35,998 bases of DNA from CAYLLE01 sp964384485 (lineage in GTDB: Bacteria; Spirochaetota; Spirochaetia; CAYLLE01), in NCBI GenBank assembly GCA_964384485.1, contig CAYLLE010000025.1:1-35998 (forward strand). Reading direction: 5' to 3'. The notes under the pieces were generated by a model. It did no database searches. It was not told the DNA's origin and saw nothing but the letters and a program-made list of their open reading frames with translations. Made by a program: the position numbers and the translations under genes. Of the stretch, positions 7,763-16,385 are shown piece by piece (the stretch's first letter is position 1; each line of letters opens with the position of its first letter).

Positions 7763-9588
7763 ACGCGAGAACCGAACGGCTTAAACGGATAATTTCCAGA
7801 CTCCACGAAGATGTTGAAAATTATGAGGGTTCTGTATCCCGAGACCTCGGCAGATTATGGCGGGATTATCTTAGTCCCTACAAAGTAAGGATCATCATTG
7901 CCCTTACGGCAACTATCTTTTGGAGCGCCCATCCCTTCCTGGTCAGCCTCCTATCAAGATATCTTGTAGACAAGGTTCTGCTTGTTGGACAATCTGCTGA
8001 TCTTTCAGCCATTCCCGGACAGTGGGCGAAACATCAGAATTACGTGATTCTCCTGTTTTCGATTTGGGCTGCTTTCGTCAGCACCCATTGGCTTAGTCTA
8101 TGGCTTATTCTAAATATTGGGCAGCAGCTTATTTACCGGTTCAGAAAAAACCTTCATGAAAAACTGCAGGTCCTCCACGTCGGCTTCTTCGACTCCATGG
8201 AGACAGGAAGGATTATGAGCCGGGTCATGGATGATGTTCAAGTTATCAAGCTTTGGTCCACAAACCAGGTGCTGAATATTGCCGCTTACCTCTACCGGAT
8301 GGTAATAGGACTGGGCATTCTTTTCTATTTAAACTGGCTGCTGACCCTGATCATCCTCATATCACTGCCGCTCTATGCATGGGCTATTGCCGCAATGCGG
8401 CCGGTGATTAAGAACACAAATATCGCTCTCCGTAAACTGAACTCCACGATGTACGCGTTATCTTCGGAACGGATTAACGGGATAAACGTGGTAAAGGCCT
8501 TCGGTCAGGAGAAACAGGAGCTAGGAAGATTTACCCACAAGATTTATAATAACATACGGCTCGGCATGAGGATGATCAGTTATCAGGCATTTATGGGATT
8601 ACTGGCCGGAATAATCTCGGCAGCAACCACAGGAATAATTCTCTATATCGGAGTTACTCAGGTAAGAACCGGAGCCATGACAGTGGGAACAGTTGTGGCA
8701 TATATCACCGCGCTGCCGCAGCTTTTCGCGCAAATCAACATGCTTACCGTCATAGCCACAACAATTCAGGCGGTACTGGTGGTAATTCAGCGGGTATTCA
8801 GGTTTTTGGATGAACCCGAGGAGGTAGCACCGGGAAACATAAAGCTGGATGGTATGCGCGGAAAGATTGAATTCGATGATGTCACATTTTCATACCCCGG
8901 ACAGGATAAACCGTCCCTGGAAGAGGTCAGTTTTACCATCCCGCCTGGAACGAAGACCGCCATCATGGGACCCTCCGGAGCCGGAAAGACTACAGTATTT
9001 CAGCTTATTTTACGATTTTACGATCCTCAATCAGGACACGTACGCCTGGGAGGGGTTGATCTGGTGGACGCTGATGTTAAGTCCATACATAAGCATGCGG
9101 TAATGGTACAGCAGGAACCGGTCATCTTTTCCGGAACCCTGGCGCAGAATATAGCGTACGGGAATTTGGACGCGCGCCCGGTTGAGATAATGGAAGCAGC
9201 TCAGCAGGCGGAGCTCCATGATTTTATCATGAGCTTACCAGTGAAATATGAAACGGAGGTAGGACAAAACGGGATCAGCCTGTCGGGAGGACAAAAACAG
9301 CGTCTCGCCCTGGCAACCGCGCTCCTTACAAAGCCTGAGGTTCTTCTTCTGGACGACACAACCAGTGCCCTGGACGCCGAAACTGAATCCAGAATACGAA
9401 GCACACTGAATAAAGTCCTAAAGGACAGAACAAGTCTGATTATCACCCAGCGGATTGCTACGGCAAAAGATTGCGATATAATCCTGATATTTGAAAACGG
9501 ACGTATCACTCAGCGGGGGACTCACAGCGAATTAAAAGAACAGAAAGGTTTTTACCGAAAAATCTTTCTTCAGCAGAAATCCATATAA
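7759..9588 (+). CDS. ABC exporter half-transporter, heterodimer subunit B (pair 1)
   Basis: This 609-aa partner of the preceding gene has a cytoplasmic N-terminal extension of about 40 residues, six membrane helices to about residue 345, and an ATPase domain. Walker A is GPSGAGKTT (404-412) and the signature is canonical LSGGQ (508-512). Walker B ends in LLDDTT, with D533 replacing the catalytic glutamate, and the switch histidine is replaced by Q564 in IITQRIATA. This subunit therefore builds the degenerate nucleotide site together with the LSVGE of its partner, and lends its good LSGGQ to the partner's active site. ATGA overlap with the upstream gene indicates coupled translation. Confidence 0.9.
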   Translation: MNARTERLKRIISRLHEDVENYEGSVSRDLGRLWRDYLSPYKVRIIIALTATIFWSAHPFLVSLLSRYLVDKVLLVGQSADLSAIPGQWAKHQNYVILLFSIWAAFVSTHWLSLWLILNIGQQLIYRFRKNLHEKLQVLHVGFFDSMETGRIMSRVMDDVQVIKLWSTNQVLNIAAYLYRMVIGLGILFYLNWLLTLIILISLPLYAWAIAAMRPVIKNTNIALRKLNSTMYALSSERINGINVVKAFGQEKQELGRFTHKIYNNIRLGMRMISYQAFMGLLAGIISAATTGIILYIGVTQVRTGAMTVGTVVAYITALPQLFAQINMLTVIATTIQAVLVVIQRVFRFLDEPEEVAPGNIKLDGMRGKIEFDDVTFSYPGQDKPSLEEVSFTIPPGTKTAIMGPSGAGKTTVFQLILRFYDPQSGHVRLGGVDLVDADVKSIHKHAVMVQQEPVIFSGTLAQNIAYGNLDARPVEIMEAAQQAELHDFIMSLPVKYETEVGQNGISLSGGQKQRLALATALLTKPEVLLLDDTTSALDAETESRIRSTLNKVLKDRTSLIITQRIATAKDCDIILIFENGRITQRGTHSELKEQKGFYRKIFLQQKSI

Positions 9589-9607
9589 CAAATACAGGAG
9601 TAAATAG

Positions 9608-10357
9608 ATGGCATTATTTGATAAAAAGAAAAAAGCATTGAAGAATGATGTAATAAAAAGCGAACTGCCCAAGGACGTTAAGCTGAAAGAAGAGCTGACG
9701 GAACTTTCAGCCATCGGAGACAGGCGGGATCTGAATAAGGCAGATTCGGAAGTAAAAACGGCCGTCAGCAAAGCGACCCAGGCCGATATACGGGAGATCA
9801 TGCTGATCGACCAGGGACGCTGTCCCCTTTGCCACGCAAGAACGGAGAATTTCCTGTTCACCGTTGTTTGCCCGTCATGCGGATGGTTCAGAAGAAACAT
9901 TCCTTCTACCGGAAAAAGCATTGTTTATCTTAAAAACAAGGAAAAAATTGAATGTGACTATATTCATCACGGCCGGACTGATGAATTCCTGTGCATCCGG
10001 GAAGGTGTAGTTATCTCTGAAATCATGCGTGACATGGTCCAGAAAATTGATCATGTATGGGAGAAAAATGAATTAGAAGAAGCACGGAACACTGCTCACA
10101 AACTGAAAACCGGGATCTGTTCCTGGTGTGAACGCACCCTGAACGAAACTCCGGAGGAAGAACACGGAGAGGATTTTGTAGCTTTCGGTGCAACCCAGGA
10201 ACGGTACAAGTTCTGTTCGGAAAAGTGTCAACGGGCATTCCGGAAACAGTATCCGGCAAGAATCCACCGAAACTGCTACGAACGGGATTGCAGCACCTGC
10301 AATTTATGCATAAAACGGTATGACACCCATGGATTTAAAAGGAATATCCTAAAGTAG
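9608..10357 (+). CDS. Cys-rich protein with zinc-ribbon and TRASH-like modules
   Basis: This 249-aa soluble protein has three cysteine clusters: a zinc ribbon with C72-x2-C75 and C88-x2-C91 (CPLCHAR...CPSCGWF), a treble-clef/TRASH-like module with C171-x2-C174 and C203-x3-C207 (KFCSEKCQRAF), and a terminal group C223, C228, C231, C234. The N-terminal 60 residues are charged and lysine-rich. I do not recognise the whole protein; the middle (about 100-165) resembles a small beta domain. It lies 20 bp downstream of the ABC pair with an AGGAG site, so it is probably in that operon. Metal binding is well supported; a role in nucleic-acid binding or metal sensing is only a guess. Confidence 0.65.
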   Translation: MALFDKKKKALKNDVIKSELPKDVKLKEELTELSAIGDRRDLNKADSEVKTAVSKATQADIREIMLIDQGRCPLCHARTENFLFTVVCPSCGWFRRNIPSTGKSIVYLKNKEKIECDYIHHGRTDEFLCIREGVVISEIMRDMVQKIDHVWEKNELEEARNTAHKLKTGICSWCERTLNETPEEEHGEDFVAFGATQERYKFCSEKCQRAFRKQYPARIHRNCYERDCSTCNLCIKRYDTHGFKRNILK

Positions 10358-10403
10358 AATTTTGTAGTATACTTTCCGGAGAATTCCACAATTGAGGTGA
10401 TCT

Positions 10404-11270
10404 ATGAGTAATGGTTCAATTCCGGTTCTTTTTACCCGCGGAGAAAATCTTCCCCTTGCTTGGGAACAGGCCGTTCTTGAAACATACCGGAACGGCTGCG
10501 ACATAAAAACGGAGTACGATAAAGAGGCCGATCCGCCGAGTAAGGACTGCTCAATGACCATTGTAGTGGATGATCCAACGGCAGAGCCGATGATACACAA
10601 AGATTTTCCCGGCGGCTTGGAAGACCTTCATGAATATACACTGGAAGTTTTAGACGGCATAAAAGATCACTGTGTTAGAACTGATCCCCGGGATACCGAT
10701 GACACCCGCTGGGAATACACCTACCACCAGCGGCTCTCTTCGTATGCCGTCCCTTCCCTTGACACCGCGTTCGATCAGATTCGCCTTATTGCAGAAAGGC
10801 TCGCAAAAACGCCCCATTCCAGAAGAGCCCAGGCGGTAACATGGAAGGTATGGGAAGATATTTTCTGTACCGATCCTGCCTGCCTGCAGAGTATTTGGTG
10901 CCGCCTCCTTCTAGGCGAAGATGATATTTGGTATCTTAATACTAATGTCCGTTTCCGGTCCAACGACGCCTATAAAGCGGCATTTATGAATATGTACGCT
11001 TTGGTGCGGCTCCAGGAACGGATCGCCCGGTATATTAATAAACTTTCGGAGAAAGAAGTTCGTTTAGGGCGGTACGTTCACCAGGCCGACAGTTTTCACA
11101 TCTACGGCGCTTATTTTACCGAAGTAGAAGAGCGGTTCATCCGGGGGATGGAGAAAAGGACCTTCCAGGAACGGACATTCCGATATGAGGATGTGCGGGA
11201 TATTATGCTGGAACAGGAACCGGCTATTTTGGCGAAAGCTCAGCAAATGGGAAGGAAAATAGATGACTGA
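10404..11270 (+). CDS. Thymidylate-synthase-family protein
   Basis: This 288-aa protein keeps the catalytic layout of thymidylate synthase in diverged form. S139-R140-R141 followed by AVTWKV matches the dUMP-phosphate loop (SRRxxxxxWNV), C160 in DPACLQ is the nucleophile position, and R185-S186-x-D188 (FRSND) matches RSxD. N196 (AFMNMYAL) matches the Asn that selects uracil over cytosine, and H232-I-Y234 matches the HIY motif. The sequence resembles the archaeal/methanogen-type branch more than E. coli ThyA. It may methylate dUMP or hydroxymethylate a related pyrimidine. A GAGGTGA site supports the start, and its end overlaps hflX by 8 bp. The first 100 residues are unlike ThyA. Confidence 0.7.
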   Translation: MSNGSIPVLFTRGENLPLAWEQAVLETYRNGCDIKTEYDKEADPPSKDCSMTIVVDDPTAEPMIHKDFPGGLEDLHEYTLEVLDGIKDHCVRTDPRDTDDTRWEYTYHQRLSSYAVPSLDTAFDQIRLIAERLAKTPHSRRAQAVTWKVWEDIFCTDPACLQSIWCRLLLGEDDIWYLNTNVRFRSNDAYKAAFMNMYALVRLQERIARYINKLSEKEVRLGRYVHQADSFHIYGAYFTEVEERFIRGMEKRTFQERTFRYEDVRDIMLEQEPAILAKAQQMGRKIDD

Positions 11271-12522
11271 ATGGGAGACGCAAGAAGAAAAAGTATATAT
11301 CGTAGGCATAAAACCTCCGGAGCTGTCCAATTCTCAGATGATGAGAAGAATGGAGGAGATGAAATTTCTCCTTAAAACTTTAGACTACCGCTTCTGCGGA
11401 CAAACGGTGTGCTCTATAAGAAACAGCCGGAGTAAATACATAGTAGGATCAGGAAAAGTAGAAGAAATAACCGCGGCCGCCCGGGATCTGGAGGCGGACC
11501 TTATTGTTCTGGATACCGATTTAACCTCCTCTCAGGAGCGGAATTGGGAGGAAGCCGCGGAGATTCCCGTGATAGACAGACACCGGGTTATCATTGAAAT
11601 ATTCGCTTCCCGCGCATCTACAAAAGAGGCTTCCCTTCAAATACAGCTCGCCAGGCTAGAATACGCCCTTCCCCGCCTGAAAAAGGCGTGGACCCATTTA
11701 TCCAGGCAGCAAGGCGGCGCGAGAGGAACCAGGGGTGAAGGTGAACAGCAGCTTGAAATGGACCGGCGTATTATTTCCGAAAGGATCGGTAAGCTGAAAA
11801 AAGAACTTTCCCATATCCGTAAAAGCAGGGAAATCAAGCGGAAACGGAGAGACCGGATTCCGGTCCCTTCCGGCGCCATAGTAGGATATACCAATGCCGG
11901 AAAATCATCCCTGCTCAACACGATAACCGAAGCAGGCGTATTTACCGAAAATAAATTATTCGCGACCCTTGATCCTACCACCAGAAGTGCCGTCCTGCCG
12001 TCGGGCACATCTATGGTTTTTACTGATACTGTAGGTTTTATTAGAGACCTTCCCCACGACCTCTTTGAGGCTTTCAAGTCAACCCTGGAAGAAACAGTAT
12101 ACGCCGACTTCCTGATCCTGCTTCTGGACATTTCCGATCCGGAGGTGGAGCAGCATCGGGAAACAACTCTATCGGTACTGCGGGAACTGCAGGCGGACGA
12201 TAAACCAATAATCACGGTCTACAATAAAGTGGACCGGCTGAAAAACATGGAGCTTCCTCCCGGTATCAAACAGGGGATTCCGATTTCCGCGAAAACCGGA
12301 CACAATATAGATACCCTTCTGCTGGAAATAGACAAACTGGCGGCGGAAGAGAAAAACTCAATCTGCTGTGAAATTCCGGCGGATAGATACGACATTGCCG
12401 CGCTGATCCACCGGACAGGAAACGTAGAAGAAGAATCGTATGAAAACAATATAATCCGGATAAAGGCGCGGGTTCCGGAAAGAACAAGGAACATAATTTC
12501 CCGATATGCCGCAGGCAGTTAG
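11263..12522 (+). CDS. hflX: GTPase HflX
   Basis: This 419-aa ribosome-associated GTPase splits stalled or hibernating 70S ribosomes under stress in other bacteria. The N-terminal HflX domain ends in the conserved glycine-rich linker RQQGGARGTRGEGE (148-161) and a coiled coil (about 163-197). The G domain has G1 GYTNAGKSS (208-216), G3 DTVGFI (255-260) and G4 NKVD (321-324). The length is normal. It overlaps the thymidylate-synthase-like gene by 8 bp, so translation is coupled. Its TAG stop interlocks with the TAA stop of the convergent GH43 gene in the four bases TTAG, leaving no space for a terminator. Confidence 0.93.
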   Translation: MTEWETQEEKVYIVGIKPPELSNSQMMRRMEEMKFLLKTLDYRFCGQTVCSIRNSRSKYIVGSGKVEEITAAARDLEADLIVLDTDLTSSQERNWEEAAEIPVIDRHRVIIEIFASRASTKEASLQIQLARLEYALPRLKKAWTHLSRQQGGARGTRGEGEQQLEMDRRIISERIGKLKKELSHIRKSREIKRKRRDRIPVPSGAIVGYTNAGKSSLLNTITEAGVFTENKLFATLDPTTRSAVLPSGTSMVFTDTVGFIRDLPHDLFEAFKSTLEETVYADFLILLLDISDPEVEQHRETTLSVLRELQADDKPIITVYNKVDRLKNMELPPGIKQGIPISAKTGHNIDTLLLEIDKLAAEEKNSICCEIPADRYDIAALIHRTGNVEEESYENNIIRIKARVPERTRNIISRYAAGS

Positions 12523-14102
12523 GGCTTACCCGCTTCGGAATCGGTATAGGGAAATATCTTTTCCGTCCGGAAATCTTTACCTGTGTAGAGAAACCGGGTA
12601 AACAGAGCCCGTTCGGATCCCGATTCACCCCGGGCATAGACGCCCAGGTAAGCACCGGTGAATCCGGAGGCGGTATCCTGAGACATCAGCCGTGCCGAAC
12701 CGGTACCCGCCTCGATCTCATCCCCGGATTCATCCACGTAGAAGAAAGTGTAGCCTTTTTCATCGCCTTTCATACCCAGCACAAAAGAGCATGTTTTGAG
12801 TTCAACAACTTCCGCTTCTTCGGCAATATCCCAGCATTGTTTTTTAAGCAAAAGAACAGTCCTCCCGTTCCGCAAGGAAACGCAGAGTTCGTAACGGTTT
12901 TCCTCTCTGGATAAAACAACGACCCCCGCTTCACTGCCTTCCTCTAACGGATTAAATGTAAAATGAGCCGACGCGGAGAAACGGAAATGCCGCTGCCTGC
13001 GCCCCAGAAACGGCGGATTTCCGTTCCGGGGCAGTCCCGGCAAGGCGGTGATTTCGCAGCCCCGTTCGGTACACCGGACGGCGGATCCGTCCGGGTTTCC
13101 TATGTAATTCCATTCCGGATCCAAGGGGTCACGAAAATTTTGTTCAATATAAGCGGATTGATCCTGCTTGCCTGTCTTCCAATCCCTGTTTACGCGTATA
13201 TCCGTGGATACAGTGCCGTTCCCGTTTACCAGGGGCCATCCGTCATCGTCCCACTCCACAGGAGCAAGAAACGTTTCCCGGCCTAAAATATGACAATCGT
13301 CATACGTAAAATGACGGGAGGCAAGGAAAACCATCCACCAATTGCCCAGGTGATCTTCCAGGAGGTCTCCATGGCCGGCATGCCGAATATGGGAAAAACT
13401 TATATGCCGGTGAGATAAAATCGGATTCCTGGGGCAGCCTGTATACGGACCTTCCGGATCTTTGCTTCTTCCCACTGCCGCCATGTGTCCGTACCGGGTT
13501 CCGCCTTCCGCGGTAAGCAGATAGTAGTAGCCGCTGCGCTTATAAAGATGCGGGGCTTCAGCATCCCATGAACAAAAACCTTTAGCAATCAGACTTAGAT
13601 CACCGGTTAGTCTTCCCTTGGGAAGAACAATTTTCCCCTGGACTATGCCTCCTGCTTTAAAATCACGGCGGCTGTAATACACGCTCCCGTCATCATCAAA
13701 AAAAAGTGATGGATCAAAATCGTCCTGGTCTATCCAAACAGGTTCGCTCCACTCTTCTGCCGGATCTGGTGAAGTGATTAGGAAATTTCCTCTTCCTCCG
13801 ACATTCGTGGAAACAATATAAAATGTGTCACCATAATATCGGATGGTAGGAGCGAAAATCCCGCTGTTTATGCCGCATTTTTCCAAATCGAGCTGAGATT
13901 TTCTAGAAAGAGCGTAATTTATCAGTTTCCAATTAACAAGATCCCGGCTGTGATAGATAGGCAATCCCGGAAAAAAACCGAGACTGCTTGCGGTCAGATA
14001 ATAATCGGTACCGGCGCGGCAGACAGACGGATCCGGAGAAAATCCGGAAATGACGGGATTCCGGTAGGAAAGACAATTTCTTATGTTTTTCGGTTCATCC
14101 AT
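12519..14102 (-). CDS. Glycoside hydrolase family 43 beta-xylosidase/arabinosidase-like
   Basis: This 527-aa cytoplasmic enzyme (no signal peptide) has an N-terminal five-bladed propeller and a C-terminal beta-sandwich (from about 330) typical of two-domain GH43 beta-xylosidases. The catalytic triad is visible: general base D24 in GFSPDPS, pKa-modulating D130 in FDPSLFFDDDG, and general acid E182 in WDAEAPHLY. It should cleave xylo- or arabino-oligosaccharides imported into the cell. The start overlaps the end of the histidine kinase gene by 22 bp, so it is the last gene of that operon; a functional link to the sensor is possible but not shown. No clear ribosome site precedes it. Confidence 0.87.
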   Translation of the reverse strand: MDEPKNIRNCLSYRNPVISGFSPDPSVCRAGTDYYLTASSLGFFPGLPIYHSRDLVNWKLINYALSRKSQLDLEKCGINSGIFAPTIRYYGDTFYIVSTNVGGRGNFLITSPDPAEEWSEPVWIDQDDFDPSLFFDDDGSVYYSRRDFKAGGIVQGKIVLPKGRLTGDLSLIAKGFCSWDAEAPHLYKRSGYYYLLTAEGGTRYGHMAAVGRSKDPEGPYTGCPRNPILSHRHISFSHIRHAGHGDLLEDHLGNWWMVFLASRHFTYDDCHILGRETFLAPVEWDDDGWPLVNGNGTVSTDIRVNRDWKTGKQDQSAYIEQNFRDPLDPEWNYIGNPDGSAVRCTERGCEITALPGLPRNGNPPFLGRRQRHFRFSASAHFTFNPLEEGSEAGVVVLSREENRYELCVSLRNGRTVLLLKKQCWDIAEEAEVVELKTCSFVLGMKGDEKGYTFFYVDESGDEIEAGTGSARLMSQDTASGFTGAYLGVYARGESGSERALFTRFLYTGKDFRTEKIFPYTDSEAGKP

Positions 14103-16375
14103 TTATCAAGAATAGTATGTAAATCCTGAGGCGTATAGGGTTTCGAGAGAATATCATTGATTCCCGCTTTTTTCCAGCGGCTTATCAGGTTTTTATCTGC
14201 AGCGGCGGATGATCCGATTATCGGAATCTCAGCGGCGCCGTCCCGAAGGTTCCGGATTTTCATCGTTACGTCCCAGCCCTCCATATCCGGCAGATAACAA
14301 TCTAGAATAACCAAATCAAACCTGCCCGAACTTACCAGTTCCACCGCTTCGCTCCCGGTACGGGCTAATTCCGTGGAATAACCGAAACGGTTAACCATCA
14401 TCCTGGAAATGAGTCCATTTATGTTATCATCTTCAACAATTAATACCCGTCCTTGTTTCCGGGGGAGAGAAATATTATTTACAGGGGTAACAGTCGTGAC
14501 AGAAGATTCATCTATTATTTCCAGCGGAACCGTCAAAGTTAAAACTGAGCCTTTTCCAAGCTTACTTTCGGCAGCCAAATCGCCATTCATCAGGAAGGAC
14601 AGATTTTTAGCTATGGATAACCCCAATCCGGTTCCTTCGTACCGCCTGGTACTGCCCGATTCTACCTGAGAAAAAGGAGTAAATATATCGTCGAGTTTAT
14701 TTTCCGGGATCCCGATACCCGTATCTTTAACGGATATTGTAACCGTCTTTGTTTTCGAATCGGCAAAATCTTTGTACGGAACGTCCGCGTCGATTTCAAT
14801 TTCCCCCTTTTCGGTGAACTTAAGCGCGTTTCCGAGAAGATTAAATAATATTTGCGACAGCCGTCTGCTGTCGCCTTTTACATATTCGGGAACAGCCTTA
14901 TCCACCCGGAGAATAAGCTTGACATTTTTTTGTTCCGCCTGATTTTTAAAGGTCCGGTAAATAGTAGTAAGGAGATCCAGCAGATTGAAAGGTACCGGCT
15001 CGAGCGTCATCTTTCCGGTATCCAGTTTGGCAGCGTCTATCAGTTCGTTGATTAGACTCAGAAGAAGATTACCGGATTTTTCCGCGAGGGTAATATACTC
15101 TTCACTTGATTCACCTCCGGGATTGCTTTTTAAAAGCTCCAGAATTCCCATAATGCCGTGCAGGGGAGTGCGGATTTCATGACTCACATTGGCGATGAAC
15201 CGGCTTTTTACCTGATTCGCCTCCACAGCTCTTTGAGTAGAAACTTTAGCGGATTCCAGGGCTTCTTCCAGCTGATTATTCATTAATACCGCGTTTTCAT
15301 TTGAATCCTGCAGTTCTTCCACAAGCTTTCTCGTCTGATAAAAGCTCCGCGCGTTTCCTACCGCTAATCCTATAAAGCTGATTACTCCCTGGAGTATACC
15401 TAAATAACGTTCAAGATACTTCGGAAACATTACTCCCTTAATACCGATAAGACCCACCAATTCTTTTCCATGGCGGACTTTCCCCAGCAACCCGGCTGTT
15501 TTCGGAACAACAAGTACTTCCTGTTCTGACTTAGAAAAATTTTCCAATTCTTTAAAACTTTCTAATGAAATATCAGTTCCCGTCTTTATGACCGCACCGT
15601 CCTGTACAGTCAGGTAATTAATTTCTTTGGGAGCCGTAATCATGGATGTGATTTCGGAAAACCGCTCAATGATAAGCTGTTCTTCCCTTAGAGAGATGAT
15701 ATCCTGGAACAAGTCAAAAACCATGGCATAATCCGCCAGCCGTTTATTCAGCGTATCATTCTGGCGCCGGTATTCATCCCTTTCAAATTCGAGGATTTTT
15801 TCGAGAAGGATTTTATGAAGGACCGTTTTAAAATAGTCCAATCCTGTTTTAACAACCTTTACAGGAAGACCGGTTTTACTTTGAAAGTCATCAATTTTTT
15901 TCTCGATTTCATACAGTCCGGTATCTAATAGAAGAATCCCCGAGGAACACTCATCCATGAATTCTTTAAAGGCATCATCTTTAAATCCGAAACTTTCCAG
16001 ATTTTCTTTCCACCGGAAAAGCCAGCCGGACGTGACGATATAGTACCCTTCATTCAAATACTCATCGAGGAAGGAGGGAGGAAAGATATATTCTCCGCAG
16101 AAATTTTTGTATGAAATAGCCAGCTGGGTATCTTTAATTTTATTTTCGGCCGCCTTCCTGATACAGCCGCCGCCGATGATGATGCCGAATGATTGCTCTG
16201 AAGTTATTTCAGGGATTTCGTTCCGGGAGAATAAATCATGAAGATCTGCCGGCGGCGACATACATTGATCGGCATACGAATAAAGCCGTACCTCCCGTTG
16301 CTTGAAATCCTTCAGGGCATTCCGGGTTTCTCTTTCAAGAGATCTGCATACAACTAATGAAACAGCCGTAACCAA
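14081..16375 (-). CDS. Soluble hybrid histidine kinase with DUF1638-like sensor domain
   Basis: This 764-aa protein lacks membrane helices. Residues 1-175 resemble DUF1638, a domain found beside corrinoid methyltransferases: it begins LVVCRSLE, contains GGGC (68-71), C93 and YYIVTSGW (111-118). A GAF-like region (about 225-345) and a coiled coil (345-390) lead to the kinase core: H399 in FIANVSHEIRTPLHG, N516, G1 DTGIG (551-555) and G2 GTGLG (581-585). A C-terminal receiver domain has D649/D650, phospho-acceptor D692 (LVILDCYLPD) and K745. It starts 10 bp after the UroD-family gene. No DNA-binding response regulator lies nearby, so the output partner is elsewhere. The DUF1638 assignment is moderate; the kinase assignment is secure. 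Confidence 0.88.
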   Translation of the reverse strand: MVTAVSLVVCRSLERETRNALKDFKQREVRLYSYADQCMSPPADLHDLFSRNEIPEITSEQSFGIIIGGGCIRKAAENKIKDTQLAISYKNFCGEYIFPPSFLDEYLNEGYYIVTSGWLFRWKENLESFGFKDDAFKEFMDECSSGILLLDTGLYEIEKKIDDFQSKTGLPVKVVKTGLDYFKTVLHKILLEKILEFERDEYRRQNDTLNKRLADYAMVFDLFQDIISLREEQLIIERFSEITSMITAPKEINYLTVQDGAVIKTGTDISLESFKELENFSKSEQEVLVVPKTAGLLGKVRHGKELVGLIGIKGVMFPKYLERYLGILQGVISFIGLAVGNARSFYQTRKLVEELQDSNENAVLMNNQLEEALESAKVSTQRAVEANQVKSRFIANVSHEIRTPLHGIMGILELLKSNPGGESSEEYITLAEKSGNLLLSLINELIDAAKLDTGKMTLEPVPFNLLDLLTTIYRTFKNQAEQKNVKLILRVDKAVPEYVKGDSRRLSQILFNLLGNALKFTEKGEIEIDADVPYKDFADSKTKTVTISVKDTGIGIPENKLDDIFTPFSQVESGSTRRYEGTGLGLSIAKNLSFLMNGDLAAESKLGKGSVLTLTVPLEIIDESSVTTVTPVNNISLPRKQGRVLIVEDDNINGLISRMMVNRFGYSTELARTGSEAVELVSSGRFDLVILDCYLPDMEGWDVTMKIRNLRDGAAEIPIIGSSAAADKNLISRWKKAGINDILSKPYTPQDLHTILDKWMNRKT

Positions 16376-16385
16376 TTTTTACCTC

